Positions 1 to 11,900 of a stretch of 64,000 bases of DNA are shown here, in pieces. The stretch comes from Galeopsis tetrahit (taxonomy: Eukaryota > Streptophyta > Magnoliopsida > Lamiales > Lamiaceae), in the NCBI GenBank assembly GCA_963675135.1, contig OY776130.1, forward strand, positions 64,700,867 to 64,764,866, in the 5' to 3' direction. Each line of letters begins with the position of its first letter. The stretch's first letter is position 1. The notes under the pieces were generated by a model, which saw only the letters and a program-made list of their open reading frames with translations, was not told the origin of the DNA and did not search any database. The position numbers were made by a program, and so were the translations under genes.

Positions 1-159
1 CAATTTTAAATCTTGGATGTGCAACTATCCACAGGAACACAACCCGCTGAAATCTACCAACATGTGATTTTGGTATTAATTTTTACTTTGTCAAAATCTT
101 CCAAATTTGATGGCTTTTGACATCTCCATTTATGTACCAATACAAATTTGAGTTGGTCT

Positions 160-646
160 TAGGGGTGTAAACGAGCCGAGTCGAGCCGAGTAATGCTGAG
201 CTCGAAACTCGACTCGATTGTTATACTCGAAGCTCGAAACTCGACTCGACTCGGTCGAGCCTAAAATTTTGAAGATCGAGCTCGACTCGATAAGAAACTC
301 GATAAACTCGAGCTCGACTCGACTCGGTTCGATTACCTATATAATATTCAAAATTAATTTTAAAACATATTTTTTTCTAAAATAAACTCGAGCTCGACTC
401 GGCTCGACTCGATTACTCGTATATAAATATAAATTATATATTAATGGCAAAATAGTAAATATTGTTCAAGCTCGATTAGGCTCGCGAACCTTTCGAGTCG
501 AGTATTTCTGAGCTCGAACTCGAACTCGGTAGCTACTCGAGTAGCTCGAAACTCGACTCGACTCGATTAACTTCGAGTCGATTTCGATCTTTTTTCGAGT
601 CGAGCACGAGTAGCTCGCGAGTAGGCTCGACTCACTTACATCCCTA
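160..646. mobile_element. hAT-type MITE rich in CGAGCTCGACTCG motifs
   Basis: A 487-bp non-coding element. Its ends are inverted, TAGGGGTGTAA on the left and TTACATCCCTA on the right, and it is flanked by a perfect 8-bp direct repeat, GTTGGTCT, at 152-159 and 647-654. An 8-bp target duplication with TAGGG-type ends is the mark of the hAT superfamily. The interior is made of many short overlapping copies of CTCGACTCG and CGAGCTCG on both strands, so it can fold back on itself. It encodes no transposase and would have been moved by an enzyme made elsewhere. Confidence 0.88.
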
Positions 647-1458
647 GTTGGTCTCCTGTGCATAATGTGCATATACACACTAATGTACAGATCAACCCTT
701 ATAAACTCAGAAAAACAAAAATTAATAATAAGGTAACTGTTGATTAAGTGGTTACAACAATCTAAGACATACTTGAGATCATATATAAAAAAAGAGAAAA
801 CAGCTCATAAAAAGAGTGTGCATGTGAATAGTGTGCATTTAAAAATTTCCCTACAAGTGAAATTTATGTTACCTTATTTGTGATGTTAAAAGTAAATTAT
901 GGAGTACATATTAATTTATATATTTACTTTCCAATAATCTCGAGTACATTTGTTACTATCACAAAACTCCACTATTGGCACTATCATTCAATATTCATTA
1001 ATTTAATATTTTTACTTTACTTATTTTTTATTATAGTATTAATTTCTTTAATAAATAAAATATTTATTTATGAATTTATATTAACAAATTTTATTAATTG
1101 ATTAATTCATTTTAATCGTATTTTTATTAATTCATCTCTTGGTGCTCACTCTCGGGGACTTATTATATTTATGTATGAAAAGATTGACATGTATGAATGT
1201 TGATACATTTCTACTGGGTATATAAAATACGAACAGTCAATTGCACTTATCTAATTCGTTTGATGGCTCGGAGAACATATTGGAGAAACAAATATAATAT
1301 TCAAAATTTGAGGATGGACATTGAAATTTTAAAAAGTGACGTTGAAATTTTGAAGAAATAAAAGAAAAAAATTAGAAACGGATATTAGAATCTCAAGAAA
1401 TCAATATATTAAAGAATTATTTTTAATTTTTTAATTTAAGTAGTAACAATTTAATATA

Positions 1459-2045
1459 CTAGATAGAATTCCCGCTTATTACGCGGACTATTCGTAAAAG
1501 TCAATATTCATATTTTATTTAATAATGTAAATAATAGTACTCATATTTTTATATTAGCAATATATTAATAAAATTTAATACTTCGTATAATAATATCTAT
1601 TTTTTATAATTTCAAATTTTATTATATAATTAATTATTTTAAACATTTTATTAAATTATATCCGATAAAAATTATACTGATTAAAGTGTTTTTTTATTTG
1701 AATTAGTTAGTCCCTATAAATAATTTTAAAAAACATTGATTAATTAAATTAATATACTTTACAAAATGTTTAAATATATTTTTAGATAAAAACAATATAA
1801 AGAAAGTGTAGTTAAAATAATATAATTGATTTTAATTTAATTTCAGATACAACTTTCCATTTTGATATCAATGACTCATATATTTTCTAACCAATAATAA
1901 ATATACACATCAAAGTTCTAAAAATATTAACTTAACCTAATTATGACACATCTAATACAATTATTCTCCATAAGACACACATCATCAAAATTAACCACAT
2001 CTTGACACTTGGCAAACTTAAACTCCCTATTAGTATATAGGGGGA
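1459..2045 (-). mobile_element. Small non-autonomous Helitron
   Basis: Read on the minus strand, the element starts with TCCCCCTATATACTAATAGG next to a host A and ends in CTAG next to a host T. A short GC hairpin (CCGC...GCGG, plus-strand 1472-1486) lies about 10 bp inside that end. TC start, CTAG end, a 3' hairpin, insertion between A and T and no target duplication are the Helitron signature. The 587-bp interior is AT-rich and shows no Rep, helicase or captured gene, so mobility would depend on an autonomous relative. It lies about 0.9 kb upstream of the callose synthase start codon. Confidence 0.75.
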
Positions 2046-2058
2046 TTAATAACTGTAA

Positions 2059-2298
2059 GGCTCCGTTTGGATGAAGGGATTTGGTCTATGGATTTTATAT
2101 CCACAATCCAAATCCACTTCACTTGTTTGGATTAAAAATTAAATGAATGAATTTCAAATTCTTAACATATTTTTTTTAGTTAAAATTGAAAGAATTTTAA
2201 ATCCTCACTAAAACCATGTCATTTGAAATCCATCTATTTTGAAATTCTCTCATTTGAAATACCTCCTCAAATCAAATCCACCCATCCAAATAAAAACC
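2059..2298. mobile_element. Tourist-type (PIF/Harbinger) MITE
   Basis: A 240-bp element starting GGCTCCGTTTGGATG and ending CATCCAAATAAAAACC, which are imperfect inverted repeats. It is flanked by the 3-bp direct repeat TAA at 2056-2058 and 2299-2301, the usual target duplication of PIF/Harbinger elements. It is AT-rich and has no ORF. It starts only 13 bp beyond the neighbouring small Helitron and ends about 610 bp upstream of the callose synthase start codon, so it is probably within the promoter region. Confidence 0.75.
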
Positions 2299-2910
2299 TA
2301 ATATTTAATATAAAAAACACTCTCTAAAAAAAACACCATTCACATTTAAATGAAAAAAAAAAAAAAACGATTTTGGAATTTGACTTTTGTTGAAAAGCAG
2401 AATAAAACAGAGTGAATGAAGAAAAGGAAACAGAAAATAGCGTTCTAACGGCCTCATGCGTAAAAGGCGTAAAAACAACCATGTGTCCATTTCAATTCTC
2501 CCTCTTTTTTCCCTCCATATCATTTCACCATCGCTTGTGTACACATTCCCTTTTTACTTCATACGCAGTTACAGGCAACACACAGCCTCTGCGTGTGTGT
2601 TAAGCTCTTTCTTCTTTCTCTCTCTAGAAACCTCCGAATCATCCATCGGATCAGTTGAAATACATCAACATCCGACGGATCATTTACAGTGTGAGCTATT
2701 TTCCTTCTCTTTTTAGTGAATTTTATTGCATGTTGATTGATTAATGCCTGTTGATCAGAAATTGGAGGCAGCTGGTTGGTTGATCGAGTCGAGGACAGGA
2801 AGTGGGGCCGGGGAACATTTCTGTTTCTCCGGTCACAGCTAGGTCGCTTCGCTTAAGCTGCATGCGCTCAAGGATTACTTGATTATTTCCTCGATCGGAA
2901 ACTTCTCTCA

Positions 2911-5900
2911 ATGGAGTCACTTTCACGGCAGACGTCGCGCAGCGCCGTCTCCATGGAGGTTTTTGACAATGAGGTTGTTCCGGCCTCTCTCCAGTACGAT
3001 ATTGCTCCAATCCTCCGTGTCGCCGCTGAGATCCAGAATGAACGTCCCCGTGTAGCATACCTCTGTACGTCTCATCCATTATTTACTTCTTTCTGGATCA
3101 TTTTATGCCTATGATTTAACTTTTAGGGGATTTCAAATTATTAATGCAAGACAAAATTTCTGAATCATTGTATATTTTGTTGCACCTCATTCTGAAAATC
3201 CTGAGTGTCGCCATTGACGAAAAAAATCTATGACCTAAAACCTTGTTTCACATACCTGAAAATATGCTGCTCTGTTATGATCTGTTTTGAAGGTTATAAA
3301 AATCTCTAATACGTTTCATTCCTTTGTTATTTGATAGGTCGGTTTTATGCATCTGAGAAGGCACACAGGTTAGACCCAAATTCCAGTGGACGTGGAGTAA
3401 GACAGTTTAAGACTAGCCTCAATCAAAGATTAGAACGGGTAAAAACACACTTCTTACCAAACAGTTTCTGGAATTATCATATCGGGTGCTGTGAAAAATT
3501 GTACGTTCTGTGAACTGTTTTTTTTTTTTAGGAAGGGAGATGGCTAAATAAAAGTATGAATGCCTTTACATACTTATATTTAAATGATATCTGCGATTGC
3601 TTTGATTAAATATCAAAGCGAATTATAAAATTCTAACGGTCAATACTAGCAAATTTACTAAGGCTAGTTAATATGGCTCTATAGATAAATTTTGAGGTAT
3701 AGTTATATCGGTGCTCAATTTTAATATGTTCTATTGTCTTTGCTTTACAATTTTCACCAACTTTCTCAGAGTAGCCGGTGATGAGTTAGACAACTCATTT
3801 ACAGAATTAATATTTCAAAATTGCACTAATGTACTTGGTTTATGTTGACCCTTAATTTTATTATCTTGACATTTTATTCCTCTGATATAGAGGAAGTGTT
3901 CTGGGTGAGTTAAAAACAAATGTTGTAAAAATGGTCTGAAGAATAATGCCTATTGATAGATTGAAAATCTCACTGGAAAAGATTGACAACTAAGCTGAAT
4001 GGGGTGGATACATTTTGGCATTGTAATTGATAACATTCCCTCCTATGTATCAAGAATCATACTTTGGTGAATCCATATTCGTTCAGGATAATGCATCCAC
4101 TCTTGCTTCTCGGGTCAAGAAGACAGATGCTCGGGAAATTGAGAGCTTCTACAAGCGATACTATGAGAACTATATTGTGTCTCTTAACAAAGGGGAGCAA
4201 GCTGACAGGTACTGCTGATAAGACTAGTTTTAAAGCGGTTTGGAGGAGTCACTATCTAAGATGTCAGCACTGTAACTGACTTCTCTTTTCACAGAGCTCA
4301 GCTTGGAAAAGTATACCTTACAGCCGGAGTGCTTTTTGAAGTGCTTTGTGCTGTTAACAAGACTGAAAAAGTTGAGGAAGTTGCTCCTGAGGTCAGTTTT
4401 CATCATATTTGACTATGATTCTCACATGCAACTCTTTTAAATTTTATATTCCTAAAATCAGTTGCTTCTGAGGCAGAACTGACTTGACAATATCTTTTCC
4501 ATATAAAGTGATTATTGTATTTGAACAGATTATCGTAGCAGCAAATGACATCCAGGAAAAAAAGGAAATTTATGCTCCGTATAACATTCTTCCACTGGAT
4601 TCAGGGGGCGCATCACAGTCCATCATGCAGCTTAGTGAGGTGATTCCCCCGTATCTTCTGAGCAACTATATATATATATACACACACACACGCGCGTGCG
4701 CATGCACACACAGAGAGAGACACACTTAAAAGACACTTTTCGACATGCCTAGTCATCAGATAGAAGTACTAGTCATCATATTGAACTATCAGGTGAAAGC
4801 TTCTGTGTCTGCTTTACGAAACACTCATGGCTTAAAATGGCCGGCTTCCTTTGAGCAACATCAGCAGAGATCAGGGGAGCTAGACCTCCTCGATTGGCTG
4901 AGAGCCATGTTTGGGTTTCAGGCATGTTTGTGAATTGTTGAACTGAATAACGAGATAATTTATTCATGTCTTTTTACATGAAGATATTTACTCATCGAGC
5001 TATTTTGATATCAACAGAAGGACAATGTCAGGAATCAAAGGGAGCACTTGATTTTGTTGCTTGCAAATATCCATGCAAGGCTAATCCCTAAGCCTGAACT
5101 GCAAGATAAGGTATGTGATCATTTATCCTGAGTGTAAAAACTCTTGCGAATTGCCTGATAAGCATGCCGAGCAACCATTATTCAATTGCATTTGAGTATG
5201 GAAAGGAATAAATGTGAACCACAGAATCTTACTAAAATTATAATTGCCACATGCTTACAGTATCAGATTTTCTTTCTTGCTGCAGTTCTCCCTGCTCATT
5301 TTTTATTTGATTTTCTTTAACTTGAGCTCTTTAATAGACTGAGCATCTTTTCTGCTTGTACTTCATATATAACTTAATTGTGGTTAACTTATTTATATCT
5401 GGGCCAAATAAGTAACTCTTTATTATTAATTTTAGATCGATGATCGAGCTGTTGATGCACTCATGAATAAACTTTTCAAGAATTACAAGACATGGTGCAA
5501 ATACATGAGAAGAAAACACAGCTTAGGGTAAGATTACTTGGTTATATGGTGAACGTACCTAGCCACAATTTGGAGTTATTCAGATATCCTTTTGATGACT
5601 AAAACAAACAAACTATGATAGGCTCCCAGAGGGGCAGCAGGAAGTCCAACAAAGAAAGATACTTTATATAGGTCTTCATCTTCTTATCTGGGGTGAAGCT
5701 GCTAATGTACGCTTCATGCCGGAGTGCCTGTGCTACATTTTCCACAATGTGAGTTATTATATAGTGAACTAATGTTGAAAAAACTGCGGTGACATTCACA
5801 AGCTGTAGAGATTTACATGAATTGTTATCCTTTTGGATTGTATGAGTTGATGTTCAGATGGCATATGAACTCCATGGACTCTTAGCTGGAAACATCAGCA

Positions 5901-8900
5901 TTGTCACAGGAGAAAATATTAAGCCTTCTTATGGTGGGGATGATGAATCTTTCTTGCGGAAAGTTATAACCCCCATATACCAAGTGATTGAAAAGGTGGT
6001 CTTTTTACTCAGAGGAACTGCACACGTGTTAGTTTATGCTTCAGACATGACAAATTAGTGCCTATTTTGCTCCAGGAATCCAAGAAAAGCAGAAATGGGA
6101 AAGCCTCCCACACAGGCTGGTGCAACTATGATGATCTGAATGAGTATTTCTGGTAAAGAAATAAAATCTAAAAGTAATATTCATTATTGATATCATGTTA
6201 GGTCTTTCTGCAATTATTGACAGAGTACTATAGGTCATCGGATTGCTTTACCTTGGGTTGGCCAATGCGTGATGATGGCGAGTTTTTCAGATCAGCACGA
6301 GATGTAACACAGGTAAATTTTGGTACCGCGTCCCTTGTGATTAATTAGCTGCTAGGATGATTTAAATGGTACTTGCACAATTTCTGTTTCAGAGGAGATC
6401 AGGTCCTCCTGAAAAGCCTGGGAAACTAGGGAAGTCAAATTTTTCAGAAACCCGGTCATTATGGCATACTTTCCGAAGTTTTGATCGTCTGTGGACATTT
6501 CTTATACTTGCGCTACAGGTATGTTATTACAACAAATGATTAAAGGAATTGATATACTATGAAGATGCTGCAGCCCCTCCTATATTTTGGTGCTTAACAC
6601 ACCTTGGGATTGTTTTGTTGCTCTGCAGATCATGATTATCGTTGCATGGAGTGAAGTCTCTGTGTTGGATGTCTTCCAGAAGAAAGTCCTGTACAACTTG
6701 TCTAGTATCTTCATCACAGCGTCATTTCTTGGATTGCTTCAGTGTATGTAATACTTAATTCAACGTAAAGTTGAGTCTATGTAAAGAGTTGCTAATTATT
6801 GCTGGGAGTCTGGGACACAGCTTGAGCTCTTAGTTGGTTCTTAATTTATGGCTACCTCTCTCTCTCTCTCTTGAATTTCCTGAAAATCTGAAATTGGTTA
6901 CAGGTATTTTGGACATGGTTCTGAACTTCCCAGGCTATCTGAGATGGAAGTTCACTAATGTATTGAGGAATATTCTGAAGATAATTGTGAGCCTTGCGTG
7001 GTCCATCATTCTTCCAGCGTGCTATGTGCACCAAAACAACAGTTCATTCAGCTGGTTGTTCGGCAACGTCAGAGATGTTCTGGGTTTCCTTGATAAAATT
7101 AATGGCTTGCCTTCTTTATACACCGTGGCTGTAGTAGTATACCTGCTTCCAAATTTACTGGCGGCGCTCTTGTTTATCTTTCCGATGCTGCGCCGCGGGA
7201 TCGAGAACTCCGACTGGCTTATCGTCAGGTTTCTCCTTTGGTGGGCACAGGTAACATCTCACTTCTCTCTCTCCCTTCTCTCTTCTTTGAAGAGGGTATA
7301 TCATTTCTTAGTCCAACCGGTAGGTTGATTTCCACGTTATGTTTTTGAGGTAATAAATTTCTTATATCTCTACAAGTCAATCATTAGTCAGTAGGTTAAT
7401 TTCCACGTTTTTTACTTTTTGAGGGAACAGGTCTCTACAAGGGAGTAATAATTTATACACATAATTTCATTCATTAATTTAATTACTTTATTAAATTTTA
7501 ACATTTAAATCGTTTTTAAATAGTTTCAAAATTGCTTTTCATCAATCCAATTATAATATTTTTTTTAAAAATTATACTAAATTGACATAAATATTATTAA
7601 TAAATTGACATAAAGATTACACTATAAAATAAAACACTTGATGGAATGACCAAGGGGAACTTTGATTCCGGTTCAATGCACTCTCATAATAATTGAATTT
7701 GATTCAATCAAATTTAACGATTGTAAAAATTAGAATTTGATTTCAATGGTTATGAAAAACAAATTCAAAGATTGTGAAATTGTAAAAATAAATCCAAAAA
7801 TAAAGAGATGCTTGGTGGAAGGGAACAAATCAGAATTGAATCACAAATCACAATTGTGTGAATCCTCCCTTTTAACTTTTGATTCTCTGTTTTGTAGGAA
7901 TGAGTCATACTCACAAGTCCTACCTCTTAGCTGGACCCAAGAAAAATAGGGAATTAAAATTGAAAAATGAGTTTACTTGGGGATGAAAATAAAACCATGC
8001 TAAATCCAAAGTTGATGTTTGGAGATAAACTCTAATTGGATGTAAATTCATTATGATTTAGATGCAAAAATTTACTCATTCTCTGAAACGCTTCGGAGAT
8101 TCACTTGATTATGTTGCACTTTTGCAATTCAAACTTTAGATACTCGGGGAGTTTTGTTTTCGGGTTAGGGTTGTGCAAAGTATGGTTTGCACCAAAATAA
8201 CTGATCAAACTTAATTGAAATATAAAACATGACACAGTCTGTTTAATACAGTTTTTTATTTTTCAATTTTAAAAATTGATTTTTTTAGTATGGTTTTCGG
8301 TTTTCACTAATGAAAATATCAAATACACCGAACCAAACCGAATTAAATCACAGGGATAGAGAAACAAATTAAACAATACACATGTCCCTCGTAATTATAT
8401 TTTTGCATGGTTTTCTCTGTGTTTTCATGTCGCTCATATTTAGTTTCCCAAACATTTCCCTTGTTTTTTTTAAAAAACATCATTGTTGGAAATTAATTTG
8501 GCTAGTGTGGTCTTTTATCAATTCCAATGTCCAAGCGTGACTAAGAAGAGTTGAGAGGAAGAAGCAAGAATTATCTGGTGCAATATGCAAAACAATTTGA
8601 TAGAATTCTCGTTCTCTCTTGCATTGCAGCCTCCTGTCATTTCTTGTATGCATTCCTCTGTTTCTTGACGCTCTGTAAGTTTTGCCTATGATTTTTCAGC
8701 CAAGAATCTACGTCGGAAGGGGAATGCATGAAAGTCAATTTGCACTTATCAAGTATGTTGCACCCAAGTTGTTCATTCCTTGAGTCCGTTTCATTATAAA
8801 CATTTAACATGTTTATTTCTGTTCTAATCGATAACAGGTATACTCTATTTTGGGTGTTGCTTCTGTTTTCAAAATTTGCATTCAACTATTTTTTGATGGT

Positions 8901-11900
8901 ATGTTCACATCCTCTACTCGGTCAACAGAGTTTAAAGTGGAAGCGATTTTTCTTTTTCAAATTTATTCCAGAATCTCTCTTGTACAGATAAAACCTCTGG
9001 TGAATCCCACACAAAATATAATGAGCATTAAAAATGTTAACTATGCTTGGCCCGAGTTCTTCCCAAATGGTATGTGCTCATATATCCTCTAATTTAAATC
9101 TACAATCATCTCTACAAAATTAACTGATTAAGACGATCTTATTCGAAATGCAGCTAAGGGTAATTATGGAGCTGTTGTTGCGCTCTGGACACCTGTTATC
9201 CTCGTGCGTATAATTAGCTTTTTCATTCGAATATTGGTTTTCATGTTATACTCCTTTTCAATCTTCGAAACTCTAATTCTGTTTCTCTGTAGATGATTCA
9301 TGGTTGTGCTAATTTTCATGCAGGTTTACTTCATGGACACACAGATTTTTTATGCTATATTCTCCACGATTTATGGAGGTTTCATCGGGGCCTTTGATCG
9401 GCTTGGCGAGGTACTGAACACTATTTAGGAAGATCCATTATTATGTTTTTGCTAAACTGTTCAATCTATATATCGGTGCATTTTCTTCTTCAACATATGT
9501 AATTAAAAGTCCAAGTTTCTATTAACTATTTTTAACCTAGAAATTTATTTGTTTCAGTGGAACTAATTCTACAATATGAACATCATTTTAATAAAATGTA
9601 AGGGTTCTCATTATTAAGTCCCAAGGTTTAAGAACCTCTTCTGCTATCTCGCATTTTGTATTAGAATTTAGAAGCAGATTTTATAAAATTAACACCAGGA
9701 ATAGAGTTTGATATACTAGCCTATACGTCAATAAGTAGTATATGCAATTTCCAGCTCTTCTGCTATTTCCTTCTTTTTCTTAAATTTTAATTATGCAGTG
9801 TGAAATCTTTGCATAGTTTAGCTGTTAGAATAATTGCTAGCATCTTGTCAATCTAAAATATTATTTGCCCTTTGTATTACATCTAACTTGTTCATAAGTT
9901 CTTTGAACATTTTTGCCTTTTCACAGATTAGAACTTTAGGTATGCTAAGGTCACGCTTTCAGTCTTTACCTGGTGCATTCAACGCTCATTTGGTGCCATC
10001 TGACAGAACTAAGAAAAGAGGACATTCTGTTTCAAAGGACCTGAAGGAGGTTTGTGTTCAACTCATGGGAATTGATATCTTATTACCTTCCCCCAAGTAG
10101 TGGCTACTATATCACCATGATTCAAAATGTTCATTTTTCTTCATCTGTAGATCAATAAAAGAAGCGAAGCTGCAAAATTCTCTCAGTTGTGGAATGAGGT
10201 TATATGTAGCTTCCGTGAAGAAGATCTGATAAGTGACAGGAAAGGCCTCTAGAACTGAGTTTGGATTTTTCCTACCTTTTCTTTTTTTTAGTAATTTGAT
10301 ACTTTTAACCCTGGTTTTAAGACTTGAATTATTTTCTTCAGGGAGATGGATCTGCTTCTTGTTCCTTATTCCTCTGATCGTAGTCTGAAATTAATTCAGT
10401 GGCCACCCTTTTTGCTTGCTAGCAAGGTACAGTCTTGCGAACTTTTTTTATTTTCTTGTAGTCAGAATCTTGTTTGACAATCTTGCATTGCAGATCCCAA
10501 TAGCATTGGATATGGCAGCTCAATTTCGACCAAAGGATGCTGATCTTTGGAAACGTATATGTGCCGATGAGTATATGAAATGTGCCGTCATCGAATGCTA
10601 TGAGTCATTTAAACTTATACTTAATGCCTTGATCAGCGTGGAGACTGAGAAAAGGTTATATTTTTTTCAATTCTTCATATTAATTTTGAGTTTAAATGTT
10701 GAATTTGGCTTGTGACGGTGACACAATATCTGTATATCTGCTAATAAATTTCAAGGCCTGTGTAATATCTGCTAATCAATTTCAACCCTTGCCCTGCTAA
10801 TCCACATTAATGAACTTCCATTACATCAATAAACTTCCGTACTTTATGCTATCATTTTCCACTACCATCCTGCACTCCCTGCACTGTGGTAGGTGCCTTG
10901 CTAAGATAGCCCCCACCCACCCCCACCCACCCCCACAATGCACAATGCTTACGATGTACAAACTGAAAATCTATAGTAGGTGTGTAGTAGCATTAAAAGT
11001 TTTTGTTTGTCTTCCCTTAAATTTTTTGATGACTTGAAAATATATGACAATTAAGGATCATTTTTGGCTCACATTCTAGTTCTAACATTTGCTCCTCTGA
11101 AATAGGATTGTCGAGATTATCATAAAAGAAGTTGAGAGTAATATGTCAAAGAACACATTCCTTGCAAATTTTAGAATGAGGTCTTTACCTGATCTGTGCA
11201 AGAAGTTTGTGGAACTTGTCGAGATCCTGGTATGACAGTTATGATCAATACTTTGAACTGTATTACAGTTGTCTATTTCAAGTTTTATGTATGTGAAGTA
11301 TGCTGCAGAAAGAAGGCCATGCATCAAAAAAAGATAGTGTTGTCTTATTGCTGCAAGATATGCTGGAAGTAGTTACACGTGACATGATGGTGAATGAGAT
11401 CCGGTTAGTAGATAATGCAGTATGCAGATATTTCCTTTTAATTGAATTTTAATCTGGTGAAGCCTAATTAAATTTTCCTGATTGAATGCAGAGAACTTGC
11501 TGAACTTGGTCATGGAGGCAAAGATTCTGGGAAGCAACTTTTTGCAAATATATCATTCCCTCCCCCGAATACAGCACAATGGGAAGAACAGGTATATGCA
11601 AATGCAATTGCACCTTGTACCTATATATTACTTCTTAATACATAAGCATACACGTTCGCGCCAATGAGTACATCTAGTGGTATATATATGACGTCTGTTT
11701 TTTCACAGATACGTCGCCTCTATTTGCTACTAACTGTGAAAGAATCTGCAATTGATGTACCAACAAACCTTGAGGCACGAAGGAGGATAACATTTTTCAC
11801 AAATTCACTTTTCATGTACATGCCACATGCACCTCGAGTGCGCAACATGCTGTCATTCAGGTGCATTCTTCAGTTTATCTGATTATTTACCCTGGTTAAT

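Noticed and set aside
466..678. A minus-strand frame across the CTCGACTCG-rich element, Ser/Arg-rich protein
   Set aside because: It is the translation of the repeat motifs of a MITE with clear ends and an 8-bp duplication. It has no domain and no gene context.
4667..4725. Alternating purine-pyrimidine run (TA/CA/CG) as a possible functional Z-DNA site
   Set aside because: It is ordinary microsatellite sequence in an intron. A structural role cannot be supported from sequence alone.
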